Below, piece by piece: positions 1-9,244 of a stretch of DNA of 64,000 nucleotides. Below the pieces are notes generated by a model. It made no database searches. It had not been told where the DNA came from and worked only from the letters and a program-made list of their open reading frames with translations. The DNA is from a bacterium (GTDB taxonomy: Bacteria; Zhuqueibacterota; Zhuqueibacteria; Residuimicrobiales; Krinioviventaceae). The stretch's first letter is position 1. The number at the start of each line of letters is the position of its first letter. Both the position numbers and the translations under genes were made by a program. Where the stretch lies: contig JAKQIY010000068.1 of assembly GCA_029561455.1 (NCBI GenBank), positions 372,001-436,000 on the forward strand, read 5' to 3'.

Positions 1-2164
1 TATCATACCAACTGGTGGGGAATCCCAAAATTTTTGCCCACGAGGGTCTCTGGTAGAAATGCCCATAATTGAAACGCAGTTTGGAATTATCGGTAATGGG
101 GAATGACAAGCCAATACGCGGTGACAGGGCAAATTTCCAATCGGAATTTACTGTCATTCCATCATTTGTTTTACCGGCAAAGGCGCTTTTATAATCAGAA
201 GTTACACCGGGTATTACTGCAAACCAGTCCTTTTTATCCATATAGGATTGCCAGATTGGCGTGGTATTCGATGGATTTACACCATCGCCGCCATTCCAGG
301 TTTGGAAGCCAAGTGGATCATAAATACTAGTTGCATAATCATGCATAGCATTGAATGCATCCAGACGTAAACCAACATTAAGGATCAGACCTTCATACTC
401 CATTTTATCCTGAGCATAAATAGCTCCTTCAATCGGTTTACCGTCAAATACGTTATCAAGGTGCCATACATCGCCAGCCGGGAATTCCATATAATAATGT
501 TCATAGTTCAAATCAGTATACTTGAATTCAAAACCACTTTTAATCTGATTTGCTTTATTGACTTGGCTGACCATATCGGTTTTCAAGTTCAAAACTTTGC
601 TGTCGCTGTAATTATTCACCTGAATTTGACGCGCTTCAAGCCTGAAATTTCCACCCAAATCAAACCAACTATCACCCCAACCCATCTGATCGAGCGAGGT
701 TGACAATTTGTCATAATCCTGTAGTTCCGTCATTTTATCAGTAAAATAAGATAATTGTACGGTATAGAATGTAGCTGGTGACAGTGTATGCTGCCATTTC
801 ATAGTAGCCATATTAACGGTTTTTTCTTCAGGGCCTTTTAACCAGTACCCACCCCATGGGCCATAAGCCTTATTATCATAAGGATCACGGATATCGGCAT
901 TAGGTTGCCATCTGGCTTCCTGGGAACTTTCCATATTGTTCCAGTTACTTTCCGTATAAGTAGCGCTTGAATATCCACCGCGCAAATAATTTAAGGTTAA
1001 CTTTTTATTATCGGAAAGGTAGTAATTGATTTTGGTTTGGATATTATATTCCGGGTTATATTCCTGCGCTTGTGGGTATATATTCACACTACGTTTATAA
1101 CGACCGGTTACTAAGAAATTGAGATTATTAGTTATAGAACCATATAAGGTTCCTTCAATATCATGCTCAGGACGTTTGGTATAGTCACCCATGATCGGAT
1201 CCGGGGTGATCTGTTGCCGATATGTGCTTAACAACTCTTCAGCCGTAGGAACTCTAGAGCCGTCCCAGCCGTAAAACCGTTTGAAATAGTTGGCAAAATT
1301 ATTACGCTTGGTTTCGTCTGTTAACTCATTTTGCCAGAAACCGAGATTATAATGTGTGTATTTATAGAGGTCATTGCTATAAATATTTGGACCCCAATGA
1401 TACTGACCCGCAGGTCTTACACGATATTGCACAGTGCCATGATATTTTCCTTCTGTCCGGGAAGCTTCTTTAGTTACAACATTAACGATACCGGACATGG
1501 CGTTTCCATATTCAGCATTGTAACCACCGGTAAGCAATGAAACTTCCTGCATAGCCGAGGTATTCAACCGCTGCCAGTTATCGGAAAGGATGCCGCTGTT
1601 CATTGAAGTACCATCCAGATTATAAGAAACTTCGGATGCCAAACCACCTCTAAAGTAACTGGTTTCACCTGTAGAATAGATACCGGTTTGCTGACTTATT
1701 GCATCCTGGAGTTTAATTACTGGGGCTCGATCCAGGTATGACGCATTCATAACTCCCACACTACCCGTGACATCTTTTTCGACAATAGGACGTTCCGAGA
1801 CAATTGTAATCTCTTCGCCTTCAATCACAGCTATTTCCAAATTAAAATCAGCGGTGACGGTTCGGTCGACAGAAACCAACACATTAGATTGAACGACTGC
1901 CTTATAACCCATCATGTTTGCACGAACCGAATAGTTCCCCGGTGGGTCATTAATGATAAAATAATAACCATTAATATCAGTTGCAGCTCCCAGTTGGGTA
2001 CCGGCGATAGTAATGTTCACACCAGGCAGCAATTCTCCACTTGCTTTATCTTTGACGGTGCCGGCGATTTTCCCCGTGGTTGCAGCGCCTAACTGATTAG
2101 CAGTAATTATCAATAATAAAAAGATAAACAATATACTGCATTTTTTCACAATAATCCTTGACAT
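1..2164 (-). CDS. TonB-dependent receptor with carboxypeptidase-regulatory-like N-terminal domain (3' end missing)
   Basis: An open frame runs from an ATG at 2164 to the left edge without a stop, giving about 721 residues of an outer-membrane receptor. A hydrophobic signal peptide (about residues 5-28, ending near LGAATTG) is followed by a CarboxypepD_reg-like beta domain (GTVKDKASGELLPGVNITI, then a GYYFI strand), a plug domain containing the YNAEYGNAMSGIVNVVTK region, and the start of the aromatic-rich barrel. The ATG is preceded by GGAGG at 6-nt spacing. This architecture is typical of SusC-like and related FCB-group receptors that import oligomers or metal chelates. Substrate unknown. The LacI regulator just upstream on the same strand and the sugar symporter beyond it make a carbohydrate ligand plausible, but that is inference. 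Confidence 0.88.
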   Translation of the reverse strand, partial: MSRIIVKKCSILFIFLLLIITANQLGAATTGKIAGTVKDKASGELLPGVNITIAGTQLGAATDINGYYFIINDPPGNYSVRANMMGYKAVVQSNVLVSVDRTVTADFNLEIAVIEGEEITIVSERPIVEKDVTGSVGVMNASYLDRAPVIKLQDAISQQTGIYSTGETSYFRGGLASEVSYNLDGTSMNSGILSDNWQRLNTSAMQEVSLLTGGYNAEYGNAMSGIVNVVTKEASRTEGKYHGTVQYRVRPAGQYHWGPNIYSNDLYKYTHYNLGFWQNELTDETKRNNFANYFKRFYGWDGSRVPTAEELLSTYRQQITPDPIMGDYTKRPEHDIEGTLYGSITNNLNFLVTGRYKRSVNIYPQAQEYNPEYNIQTKINYYLSDNKKLTLNYLRGGYSSATYTESNWNNMESSQEARWQPNADIRDPYDNKAYGPWGGYWLKGPEEKTVNMATMKWQHTLSPATFYTVQLSYFTDKMTELQDYDKLSTSLDQMGWGDSWFDLGGNFRLEARQIQVNNYSDSKVLNLKTDMVSQVNKANQIKSGFEFKYTDLNYEHYYMEFPAGDVWHLDNVFDGKPIEGAIYAQDKMEYEGLILNVGLRLDAFNAMHDYATSIYDPLGFQTWNGGDGVNPSNTTPIWQSYMDKKDWFAVIPGVTSDYKSAFAGKTNDGMTVNSDWKFALSPRIGLSFPITDNSKLRFNYGHFYQRPSWAKILGFPTSWYD

Positions 2165-2658
2165 TTATAACCTCCTTTTTTGTGCTGTTAGTTAACTACC
2201 ACCCTATCTTTTATAACGGTTTACTTCACCTCCTTTAATTAATAAATATTTCTGCTTGTTGAAAATTCATTTACTTAAAAATTTTACTACAAACATGTTG
2301 GTGAATATCAATGATTAGCTGTTTATATTAATTTTTGGCATAAAAAATGTAACAGTTTACAAATGAACAGGTTATGCAGTTTACAAGAAAGGTCAATTCT
2401 GAATAGTTTTGAATTAATTGAAATCATTTTTCCGCCAATAGTTAAATTTTTGAAAAATTGAAGGGAAAAAAGGATTTACTAATTAATTCGTGAAAAGCAG
2501 GTTGAAGGAAAATAATGAGGGAATTTTAAAAAAATACTTGTATTTATAACATCAAAATAATAAATTACTACGCATAGTTGTATAAACTCACTATTTATTC
2601 AACCTATGTATCATGCTGCTGATCAACGGACTTGGCGGTTCCTGGTTAGCAGCATTTT
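2165..2658. other. Intergenic region upstream of the TonB receptor
   Basis: This 494-bp AT-rich gap carries no convincing gene. It must hold the receptor promoter, reading leftwards. A 10-bp direct repeat, cagtttacaa, occurs at 2353-2362 and 2377-2386, 24 bp start to start, which would suit a dimeric activator. A related cggtttactt lies close to the receptor RBS near 2219. No clear -35/-10 pair was recognised. Confidence 0.5.
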
Positions 2659-3735
2659 TTATTGCATAGAAACGACTCCTCTGTTTATTTGCTTGATAAT
2701 ATTTTTTGAAGCTGATAAAATTTTTACTGAACTACGTTTTATTAACTTTGTCGACAGTAAAACATATTCACCGCTTGGGCGAATTGTAGAATCAATTTGG
2801 CTGATCAGATGTTTTACAGCAATTTGCCCCATTTCTTTGTTTTGTTGAGATATTGTCGACATTGGAGTAGATAGATATTCGGAATAGGGTTGGTCATCGA
2901 ACGAAATAATTGAAATATCATCGGGAATCCGTAATCCCTCTTCCTTTAAAGCGCGAATCGAGCCAAGCGATATTAAATTACTCAGGGCAAAAATAGCCGT
3001 CAACTCTTTTTCTTTTCTTATTAACAATTTGGTTTCCAAAAACCCATTTTGCTCACCAAAACCATCCCCTACTATCAATCTTTCATTAACAGGTAAATTA
3101 TAATACTGATGCGCTTCAATATAACCACGAAGACGTTCACTGTTTGGCATTGTATGCCGTAAACCCTGTATGCAACCGATTGTTGTATGCCCCGATTGGA
3201 TTAAATAACTTACTGCCTCAAATGCTCCCTTATAATTATCCGATGCAACATAAGGAATGTCAACATCTTTAAAATACCGGTCAATTATTACCATAGGCAT
3301 TCCCGTTTGATATACTTTTTCGATATGTTGGGATGTTTGTCCAACCGGTAACATAATCAATCCATCTACTTTACGGTTTTGCAATAACTGTAAAGATTCA
3401 ATTTCGAGGGCGGTATTTTCATCGGTATCACATAAAATGATGGAATAATGATGCTTGCGGGCTTCGTGTTCAACATTGCGGGCTATACTGGAAAAAAAGG
3501 GATTGGATATATCCGGAATGACCAAGCCAATAGTATTTGATTTATTCATTCGTAATCCTCTGGCCAGCGGATTAGGAGTGAAATCTAATCGCTGGGCAGC
3601 ATCTTTAATGGCCTCCTGGGTCTCTTTGCTGATCCGGTATTTATCAGCCAGGCCGTTAAGTACCCTGGATACGGTAGAAACGGAATAACCTAACTGATCG
3701 GCAATTGTTTTTAATGTTATTGCGGGTTTCGCCAT
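2659..3735 (-). CDS. LacI/GalR-family transcriptional regulator
   Basis: A 358-residue protein with the N-terminal LacI helix-turn-helix and hinge (ITLKTIADQLGYSVSTVSRV) followed by a periplasmic-binding-protein-like effector domain (GLVIPDISNPFFSSIARN, then DGLIMLPVG and IISFDDQPYSEYLSTPMST). These regulators bind palindromic operators and release them on binding a sugar or nucleoside. The start at 3735 (MAKPAITL) puts the HTH at the usual distance from the N terminus. An upstream in-frame start at 3798 would add a hydrophobic 21-residue extension that is atypical. It is divergent from the SSS symporter, with a palindrome in the shared promoter region, so control of that transporter is likely. 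It may also control the TonB receptor downstream on the same strand. The effector cannot be read from sequence. Confidence 0.92.
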   Translation of the reverse strand: MAKPAITLKTIADQLGYSVSTVSRVLNGLADKYRISKETQEAIKDAAQRLDFTPNPLARGLRMNKSNTIGLVIPDISNPFFSSIARNVEHEARKHHYSIILCDTDENTALEIESLQLLQNRKVDGLIMLPVGQTSQHIEKVYQTGMPMVIIDRYFKDVDIPYVASDNYKGAFEAVSYLIQSGHTTIGCIQGLRHTMPNSERLRGYIEAHQYYNLPVNERLIVGDGFGEQNGFLETKLLIRKEKELTAIFALSNLISLGSIRALKEEGLRIPDDISIISFDDQPYSEYLSTPMSTISQQNKEMGQIAVKHLISQIDSTIRPSGEYVLLSTKLIKRSSVKILSASKNIIKQINRGVVSMQ

Positions 3736-3924
3736 TTGGTTGCTCTTTTTGAACAAAGGTTTGCATAGAATTATACAGAAAATTAAGATTATTGTCAAGA
3801 CTTTTTTTTCAAAAAAAGAATCCGGGCATTATAATGATAATCATACAAAATACATAATTGCATTATAATCAACAAATTAAAATATTAATTTAATTTTTTC
3901 TCATCATTACAATAAATATCAAAA

Positions 3925-3940
3925 TTGCGCAATTGCGCAA
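3925..3940. promoter_or_regulatory. Perfect 16-bp palindrome, probable LacI-family operator
   Basis: ttgcgcaattgcgcaa is its own reverse complement and contains two overlapping ttgcgcaa half-palindromes. LacI/GalR operators are commonly even palindromes with a central CG step, which each half shows. It lies between the LacI start (3735) and the symporter start (4085), the expected place for autoregulation and local control. Nothing else was recognised in this 349-bp divergent region. Confidence 0.6.
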
Positions 3941-4084
3941 ATCTTACAAAGACCAGAAACTTAATTTAAGTATTGAGCTTTATTGTAAATATCCCTAAGT
4001 TAAAACATAGCATAGAAACTTTTCATTATTGCCTGCTATGCGAAACGGTCTTGAAATTAATACAACTAGACAGGAGCGACGGGT

Positions 4085-5503
4085 ATGACCCTGCCCGATT
4101 TATCAATAATTATTGGATATATTATTACAATTTTCATTCTGGGATTCAAAAACTCAAAAAAAATCAAGAATACAGGTAATGCATCCGAATTTTTACTAGG
4201 TGGCCGCCAACTTACGCTGCCGGCTTTTGTTGCAACCCTGGTAACTACCTGGTACGGTGGCATTCTTGGCGTGGGCGAGTTCTCATATCGTTTCGGTATT
4301 TCCAACTGGCTGGTATTTGGTGTACCCTATTATTTTTCAGCGCTCATTTTTGCATTTGTAATTGCGCAAAAAGCGCAACAACAAACTTTATATACCATAC
4401 CACAACAATTAGAACGTGTTTACGGGCGGAGAGCATCGTTGTTTGGCGCATTGTTTGTTTTTATTTATGCAACTCCAGCTCCCTATCTGTTAATGTTAGG
4501 TATAGTGATACAATATTTTTTTCACATTCCCCTAGTGTTGAGTATAATAATCGGCGCCATATTCAGTACTTGTTATGTATATAGCGGTGGCTTTCGTTCG
4601 GTGGTAAGAACCGATATAGTCCAGTTTTTATTCATGTATGCAGGATTTATTATTATTCTGCTATACTGCACTAAACAATTTGGCGGTTGGCAGTTTTTAC
4701 GCCAGCATCTACCTGCCGGCCATTTTTCATGGCATGGCGGACAAGGAGCCGGTTATATTATCATGTGGTTTTTTATCTCTCTTTCCACCCTTACCGAACC
4801 GGCTTTTTATCAAAGATGTTTTGCCGCGCAAACTCCGCAAATTGCCCGCAGAGGCATTATTATTTCCGTGTTATTTTGGTTGGCATTCGATTTTATGACC
4901 ACCTTTACCGGTTTGTATGCACGGGCGTTATTGCCCAATCTGGCCAATCCCGTTACCGGGTATCTTGATCTTGCACAACTGGTTTTACCGCCCATAGTCC
5001 TGGGATTGTTCTTTACCGGTTTGATAGCAACAATCATGTCCACAGTAGACAGTTATATGTTCATTGCCGGCATTACTATCGGCAGGGATTGTTTATGGCG
5101 GTTACGTAATAATAAAGATGAAGGACTAATTCCATATTATACCCGAATCGGTCTGCTGGCGGCAGCCATTACCGGTATTATCATTGCCGTTTATGGACAG
5201 TCGGTTGTCAATATTTGGAAAGAATTAGGCTCTATCAGCACCCCTGCCCTGTTGGTTCCAGTGGTCAGTAGTTTTTCCTCTAAATGGCAAATGGATCGGC
5301 GATTGGTTACCGTTACCATTTGCAGCGGCGCTGCGGTCTCCTTCCTATGGTCGCTTACCCGGTATCTTCAAGCTTGTCAAAATCACTATTTTTTGCACCT
5401 GGAACCAATTTACCCCGGTTTGCTTGTAACGATAACAATGTATTTATTTGATAAATTGTTTATATCAGGTAAGCATAAAGTTAAAACCAACACCGGCAGT
5501 TAA
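4085..5503 (+). CDS. Sodium:solute symporter (SSS/SLC5 family)
   Basis: A 472-residue polytopic membrane protein with about 12-13 hydrophobic segments. The N-terminal GFKNSKKIKNTGNASEFLLGG followed by TLVTTWYGG matches the TM1-TM2 region of SSS transporters, and TDIVQFLFMYAGF and LIATIMSTVDSYMF fit the later conserved helices (the family has an S-S/T-x-D-S type sodium site in TM8). It imports a small solute with Na+. The ATG has an upstream GGAG. Its 3' end overlaps the convergent hydrolase gene by 39 bp. The nearby LacI regulator and operator suggest a sugar or sugar-acid substrate, but substrate assignment inside this family is not reliable by eye. Confidence 0.9.
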   Translation: MTLPDLSIIIGYIITIFILGFKNSKKIKNTGNASEFLLGGRQLTLPAFVATLVTTWYGGILGVGEFSYRFGISNWLVFGVPYYFSALIFAFVIAQKAQQQTLYTIPQQLERVYGRRASLFGALFVFIYATPAPYLLMLGIVIQYFFHIPLVLSIIIGAIFSTCYVYSGGFRSVVRTDIVQFLFMYAGFIIILLYCTKQFGGWQFLRQHLPAGHFSWHGGQGAGYIIMWFFISLSTLTEPAFYQRCFAAQTPQIARRGIIISVLFWLAFDFMTTFTGLYARALLPNLANPVTGYLDLAQLVLPPIVLGLFFTGLIATIMSTVDSYMFIAGITIGRDCLWRLRNNKDEGLIPYYTRIGLLAAAITGIIIAVYGQSVVNIWKELGSISTPALLVPVVSSFSSKWQMDRRLVTVTICSGAAVSFLWSLTRYLQACQNHYFLHLEPIYPGLLVTITMYLFDKLFISGKHKVKTNTGS

Positions 5504-6181
5504 AAACCCGTCGCCAAAAATATCACGACATTTTTCAATTGCACCCTCACCGGTGCAATGCGCCGGGGCAATTGTTTTAACGCCGGCAGCTTGCAATTCG
5601 CGATAAACAGTAACTATATCGGCTGGCGCTGTATGATGCAAATGAAATCCGCCTAGTAATAAACTCACCGGTAATCCGGGAAACATATCTTGAGCGCGCC
5701 TGACAATATTTACAATTCCCGGATGGGCGCAACCGGTAATAATACTCAACTCCCCATTGCCTTTATATATTAGCGACTGCTCCCAGGCATATCCCGGCAG
5801 TTCGCCGGTCGAATACAAATCAGGCGCAATCTCAACAGCTTCCCTGACCGGAATTACTGCCCGACACATTCTACGAATGATCCGAATATCATCTTCCAAA
5901 GCGGAAGCTGGCAGGTATACCGGGCTTTGTGGGCAGGCCTGTAGTAAATCCGGCAATCCGCCAACATGATCCCAGTGCATATGCGATATGACCACTTTAG
6001 ACAAGTCATAAGGATCGAGGTGTAATTTGGCCAGATTATCCAGCAAAATTCGTCCATCATTGCCGGTATCAAACAAGATCATCTCGTTTCCGGTCTTGAT
6101 AACACAGGCAAAGCCCCATTCCGGTTTCACCTCAGGGATCACACAATTATTATCAAAAACAATAGTAACAGAAAATTTCAT
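5465..6181 (-). CDS. MBL-fold metal-dependent hydrolase (COG1237-like)
   Basis: A metallo-beta-lactamase-fold protein of 238 residues. The metal-binding motif SHMHWDHVGG is clear (His67, His69, Asp71, His72), and later elements GCAHPGIVNIV, GGFHLHH and PAHCTG supply the remaining ligands. The GCxHxGIVNIV and GGFHL pattern resembles the group annotated as dihydropterin ribofuranosyl-aminobenzene phosphate synthase-like, COG1237. Biochemical function in bacteria is mostly unknown. ATG at 6181 is preferred; a GTG two codons upstream (6187) is possible. It ends inside the 3' end of the convergent symporter (39-bp overlap) and shares the strand of the metal ABC operon, starting 27 bp before the permease stop. 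Confidence 0.82.
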   Translation of the reverse strand: MKFSVTIVFDNNCVIPEVKPEWGFACVIKTGNEMILFDTGNDGRILLDNLAKLHLDPYDLSKVVISHMHWDHVGGLPDLLQACPQSPVYLPASALEDDIRIIRRMCRAVIPVREAVEIAPDLYSTGELPGYAWEQSLIYKGNGELSIITGCAHPGIVNIVRRAQDMFPGLPVSLLLGGFHLHHTAPADIVTVYRELQAAGVKTIAPAHCTGEGAIEKCRDIFGDGFLTAGVGFNFMLT

Positions 6182-6207
6182 ACTCACGGGAAATAATTTT
6201 TATTATA

Positions 6208-7041
6208 CTACAGAGATTTTTTTATACGTCGTTTCAAGGCTCGCCGTTGCGGTGAACAGAAAAAACAGACAAAAAATATTAGTGTTGCCGTTAACACAAT
6301 AGCCGCCCCGGATGCAATGTTCAAAAGAGCAGATAAAAACAGACCGATCCACGATGACAGCACACCAAGAATGATGGAAAGCAGCATCATTCGCTTGAAT
6401 TTATCGGTCAATTGAAAAGCGGCGGCAGCCGGGGTAACGATCAATGCCGATACCAGTACAATACCGACGGTTTTAATCGACATGACAATTACCAATGCCA
6501 CCAGGGTTAACATGACAAAATTCAACAATCGCACCGGTAAACCCGCCACCCGCGCCATTTCCATATCAAAGGTAATAAACAGAAACTCTTTGAAAAAAAT
6601 CATAATAATTAAAATGACCAGTGCAGAAAGAATAACAGAAACCCACACATCAAAATTGGTAACAGCCAAAATGTTGCCGAAAATATATCCAAAAATATCA
6701 ACATTATAGCCCTTGATAAAGCCGATTAGTAACACACCAAAAGCCATTGTGGATGCAAAAAAAATCCCAACGGCTGTATCTTCACGAACCCGGTTTTTTT
6801 CACTGATTATACCAATACCCCAGGCGGTTAAAATACAAAAAATAACTGCGGTAAAGAATGGATTAATACCGGTCAAAAAACCGAGCGCAACACCGCCAAA
6901 TGAAGCATGTGAAATTCCGGCGCCGATGAATGCCATTCCCCTTAAAACTACATATACTCCAATTACAGCGCACAAAATACCGGTTACTGTCGAAACCAGC
7001 AAAGCTCGTTGCATAAAACTATAATGTAATAAATCGATCAC
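6208..7041 (-). CDS. znuB: Metal ABC transporter permease (ZnuB/MntB-like)
   Basis: An ABC-3 family inner-membrane permease of about 277 residues with 7-8 hydrophobic segments (SFMQRALLVSTVTGILCAVIG, GAGISHASFGGVALGF, IKTVGIVLVSALIVTPAAAA). The GISHASFGGVALG and LIVTPAA motifs are characteristic. The best start is GTG at 7041, which overlaps the ATPase stop in GTGA, a classic translational coupling; a start at 7131 would add 30 Ser/Arg-rich residues that fit nothing. Last gene of a substrate-binding protein, ATPase, permease operon. Zinc is the first guess for the metal; manganese or iron cannot be excluded. Confidence 0.9.
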   Translation of the reverse strand: MIDLLHYSFMQRALLVSTVTGILCAVIGVYVVLRGMAFIGAGISHASFGGVALGFLTGINPFFTAVIFCILTAWGIGIISEKNRVREDTAVGIFFASTMAFGVLLIGFIKGYNVDIFGYIFGNILAVTNFDVWVSVILSALVILIIMIFFKEFLFITFDMEMARVAGLPVRLLNFVMLTLVALVIVMSIKTVGIVLVSALIVTPAAAAFQLTDKFKRMMLLSIILGVLSSWIGLFLSALLNIASGAAIVLTATLIFFVCFFCSPQRRALKRRIKKSL

Positions 7042-7853
7042 GACTGTCGTTCCTTCATATAATCCACATGCCCGGGTTCGGGAACAACAAGATGTGGTAC
7101 TTTGCCATGATGAAAAAATACGGCTTCGCATCCGTACATCTTTTCCAGATTTTCATTATTTAATATTTGTTCGGGAATACCATGCGCCACCAGAGTTTTG
7201 TTTAAGCAGGCAATAACATTCACATAACGTGAAATGACGCCAACATCATGCGATACTATGACCATAGTCAGGTGCAGACCGGAGTGCATGCTGTTCAGCC
7301 ACTCATAAAAGCTTTCGGTAGCGCCGACATCGAGGGCGGCGGTAGGTTCATCCAGGAAAAGAATTTTAGGTTCTAAAGCCAGGGCCCGGGCAATAAGAAC
7401 CCGCTGACGCTCACCACCCGATAATCTGCCGATTTGACGATCCATTAAATGGGTTAACTGTACCTGCTGTAATGCCTTGTCAACTGCGGTATGATCCTCA
7501 GCCCGGGGCCGTTTGCCAAGTCCGATTTTACCGCAACGTCCCAACATGACGACTTGTTTAACACTTATGGGGAAATGATAATCAATGGTCATGTGCTGGG
7601 GCACATAACCTAAAAGCTGCCGTTTGTTACCTAATTTATCAGGGGCAGCGTCAAATACACGGATAGAACCGGAAACAGGCTGAATCATTCCTAAAAGGGT
7701 GCGTAACAACGTAGTCTTACCTGAGCCATTGGGACCAAGAATACCCCAAAATTCACCCTCACAAATGTTAAAAGTAACATCCTTGAGTATAAGCTTGTCT
7801 TCAATTTCAACAGATAAATTTTCAACAGAAATAATGGTTGCAGGACTTGACAT
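7038..7853 (-). CDS. znuC: Metal ABC transporter ATP-binding protein (ZnuC-like)
   Basis: A 271-residue ABC ATPase. Walker A is GPNGSGKTTL, the Q-loop follows in GYVPQHM, the signature is LSGGERQR, Walker B is ILFLDEPTAALD and the H-loop is in MVIVSHDVG. Closest in layout to ZnuC/MntB/TroB-type ATPases that energise high-affinity metal import. It starts 3 bp after the stop of the binding-protein gene and overlaps the permease start by 4 bp, so the three genes form one operon. Cytoplasmic, bound to the permease dimer. Confidence 0.93.
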   Translation of the reverse strand: MSSPATIISVENLSVEIEDKLILKDVTFNICEGEFWGILGPNGSGKTTLLRTLLGMIQPVSGSIRVFDAAPDKLGNKRQLLGYVPQHMTIDYHFPISVKQVVMLGRCGKIGLGKRPRAEDHTAVDKALQQVQLTHLMDRQIGRLSGGERQRVLIARALALEPKILFLDEPTAALDVGATESFYEWLNSMHSGLHLTMVIVSHDVGVISRYVNVIACLNKTLVAHGIPEQILNNENLEKMYGCEAVFFHHGKVPHLVVPEPGHVDYMKERQS

Positions 7854-7856
7854 CTT

Positions 7857-8792
7857 TTATTCTTTCATCGCGCCGGCCATTTGCCGGATATTATATTTCA
7901 TCATGTCGATATAATTGGCAATATGAATATATGAACCGATCGGGTCCAGGGATATAACAGAAATTTTACCTTCCTGGGCAATTGATTGCGTCAATCTGTC
8001 CGGAATTTGCGCTTCGGTAAAAATTGCTTTTACCTGCAACTCTTTAATGGTTTCGATTATGTCAGCTACCTCCCGCGGGCCGGGTTCAAATCCGGGTGAT
8101 TTTTGTATAACTGCCGCCTGAACCAGGCCGTAATGCCGGGAAAAATATTCCCATGCTGGATGGTAACAAACAAATTTTTTCACTTTCCAGGAACTAATCT
8201 CCCGGGAAAATTCAGCATCAACTTCTTGCAATAATTTAATATATTGTTCGGCATTGGCCCGGTAGACCTGGGCATGTACACTGTCGGCCAGGATTAATGC
8301 GTCTTTGATGTTATTCACCTGGATGATTGCATTTTGCGGATTCAACCAGATATGTGGATTTCCTAAGGGGTGATGAACCGCTTCATCATCACCGTGCTCC
8401 AAATCGGATTCCTCAATAATCGTCACTCCCAGCGAGGTATCGACGAGCATAAAGTCTTTGCGGTTTACGCTTGCTTTAATCTTATCCGCCCAATATTCAA
8501 GTCCAATCCCATTTATAACCAGCATACGGGACTCGGAGATTTTAACCAGCAATTCAGGTTTTAACTCAAACGTATGGGGATCAGTATTGGGTGGAATTAC
8601 TGTGAAAACCTCTACATAATCGCCGCCAACCTGGCGGACAAAATCTGTAACAGGCTCGATAGAAGCTGCTACTAAGATTTTATCCTGGCCGGTTTCAATT
8701 TGTCGGGAACAAGCTGAAATTAACAGCAAAAAAGCTGAAAAAACAATAACCGGATGAAAAAACAACTTAATTTTTTTAACTATTGCGTCCAT
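7857..8792 (-). CDS. znuA: Zinc/manganese ABC transporter substrate-binding lipoprotein (ZnuA/TroA family)
   Basis: A 311-residue cluster A-I metal-binding protein. The signal peptide ends in the lipobox LISAC (Cys28). By family position the metal ligands are His73 (DPHTFELKP), His147 (NPHIWLNP), His211 (CYHPAWEYF) and Asp283 (ISLDPIG). A short acidic/His stretch (EHGDDEAVHH, residues 132-141) precedes the second ligand. ZnuA proteins have a longer His-rich loop here; the shorter one seen keeps zinc most likely but leaves manganese open. First gene of the operon with ATPase and permease. No clear Zur/Fur box was recognised upstream. Confidence 0.92.
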   Translation of the reverse strand: MDAIVKKIKLFFHPVIVFSAFLLLISACSRQIETGQDKILVAASIEPVTDFVRQVGGDYVEVFTVIPPNTDPHTFELKPELLVKISESRMLVINGIGLEYWADKIKASVNRKDFMLVDTSLGVTIIEESDLEHGDDEAVHHPLGNPHIWLNPQNAIIQVNNIKDALILADSVHAQVYRANAEQYIKLLQEVDAEFSREISSWKVKKFVCYHPAWEYFSRHYGLVQAAVIQKSPGFEPGPREVADIIETIKELQVKAIFTEAQIPDRLTQSIAQEGKISVISLDPIGSYIHIANYIDMMKYNIRQMAGAMKE

Positions 8793-9244
8793 GTATTACC
8801 TCACATTGCCGGAACTAATTATTACCTGAATTTTTGGAACGAACAATAATAACCCAATACGTAACTTTGGATATGAAACTGACATTATGGTATTGAACCA
8901 AATTAGCAATTACTTTTAAAATTAGAATTGACATCTAATAAATAACCAATAATTGGGGAACAAAATCTTGCTTGCATGGAAAATCATAACATTAAACCTA
9001 ATAATTGGTTTATCTTCAATCATAATATAACAATATAATTTTTTAAAAAAAAGAACAGATACATTTTTAAACGAATTAATTAAGCCGGATAACAGCTTCA
9101 CTATCTATGGAGAAAAAAGAAAAAATAAATGAGATGAAATAATTATTATCATGTGTTTGTTTGAGAATACGTAAAATGGGTTGGTTAATTATACGTTCAA
9201 CAATCCAGTCTTTTGAAATTTTAAAAATAACACAGGAGGTTTTA
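8793..9244. other. Divergent intergenic region between znuA and the DUF4332 operon
   Basis: A 452-bp AT-rich gap with no gene seen. Two inverted repeats sharing the core taattgg are visible: ccaataattgg (8946-8956), and arms taaacc/ggttta at 8993-8998 and 9007-9012 flanking taataatt. They could be operators for either direction, including a metal-responsive regulator of znuA, but this is unproven. No convincing sigma-70 promoter was picked. Confidence 0.4.
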
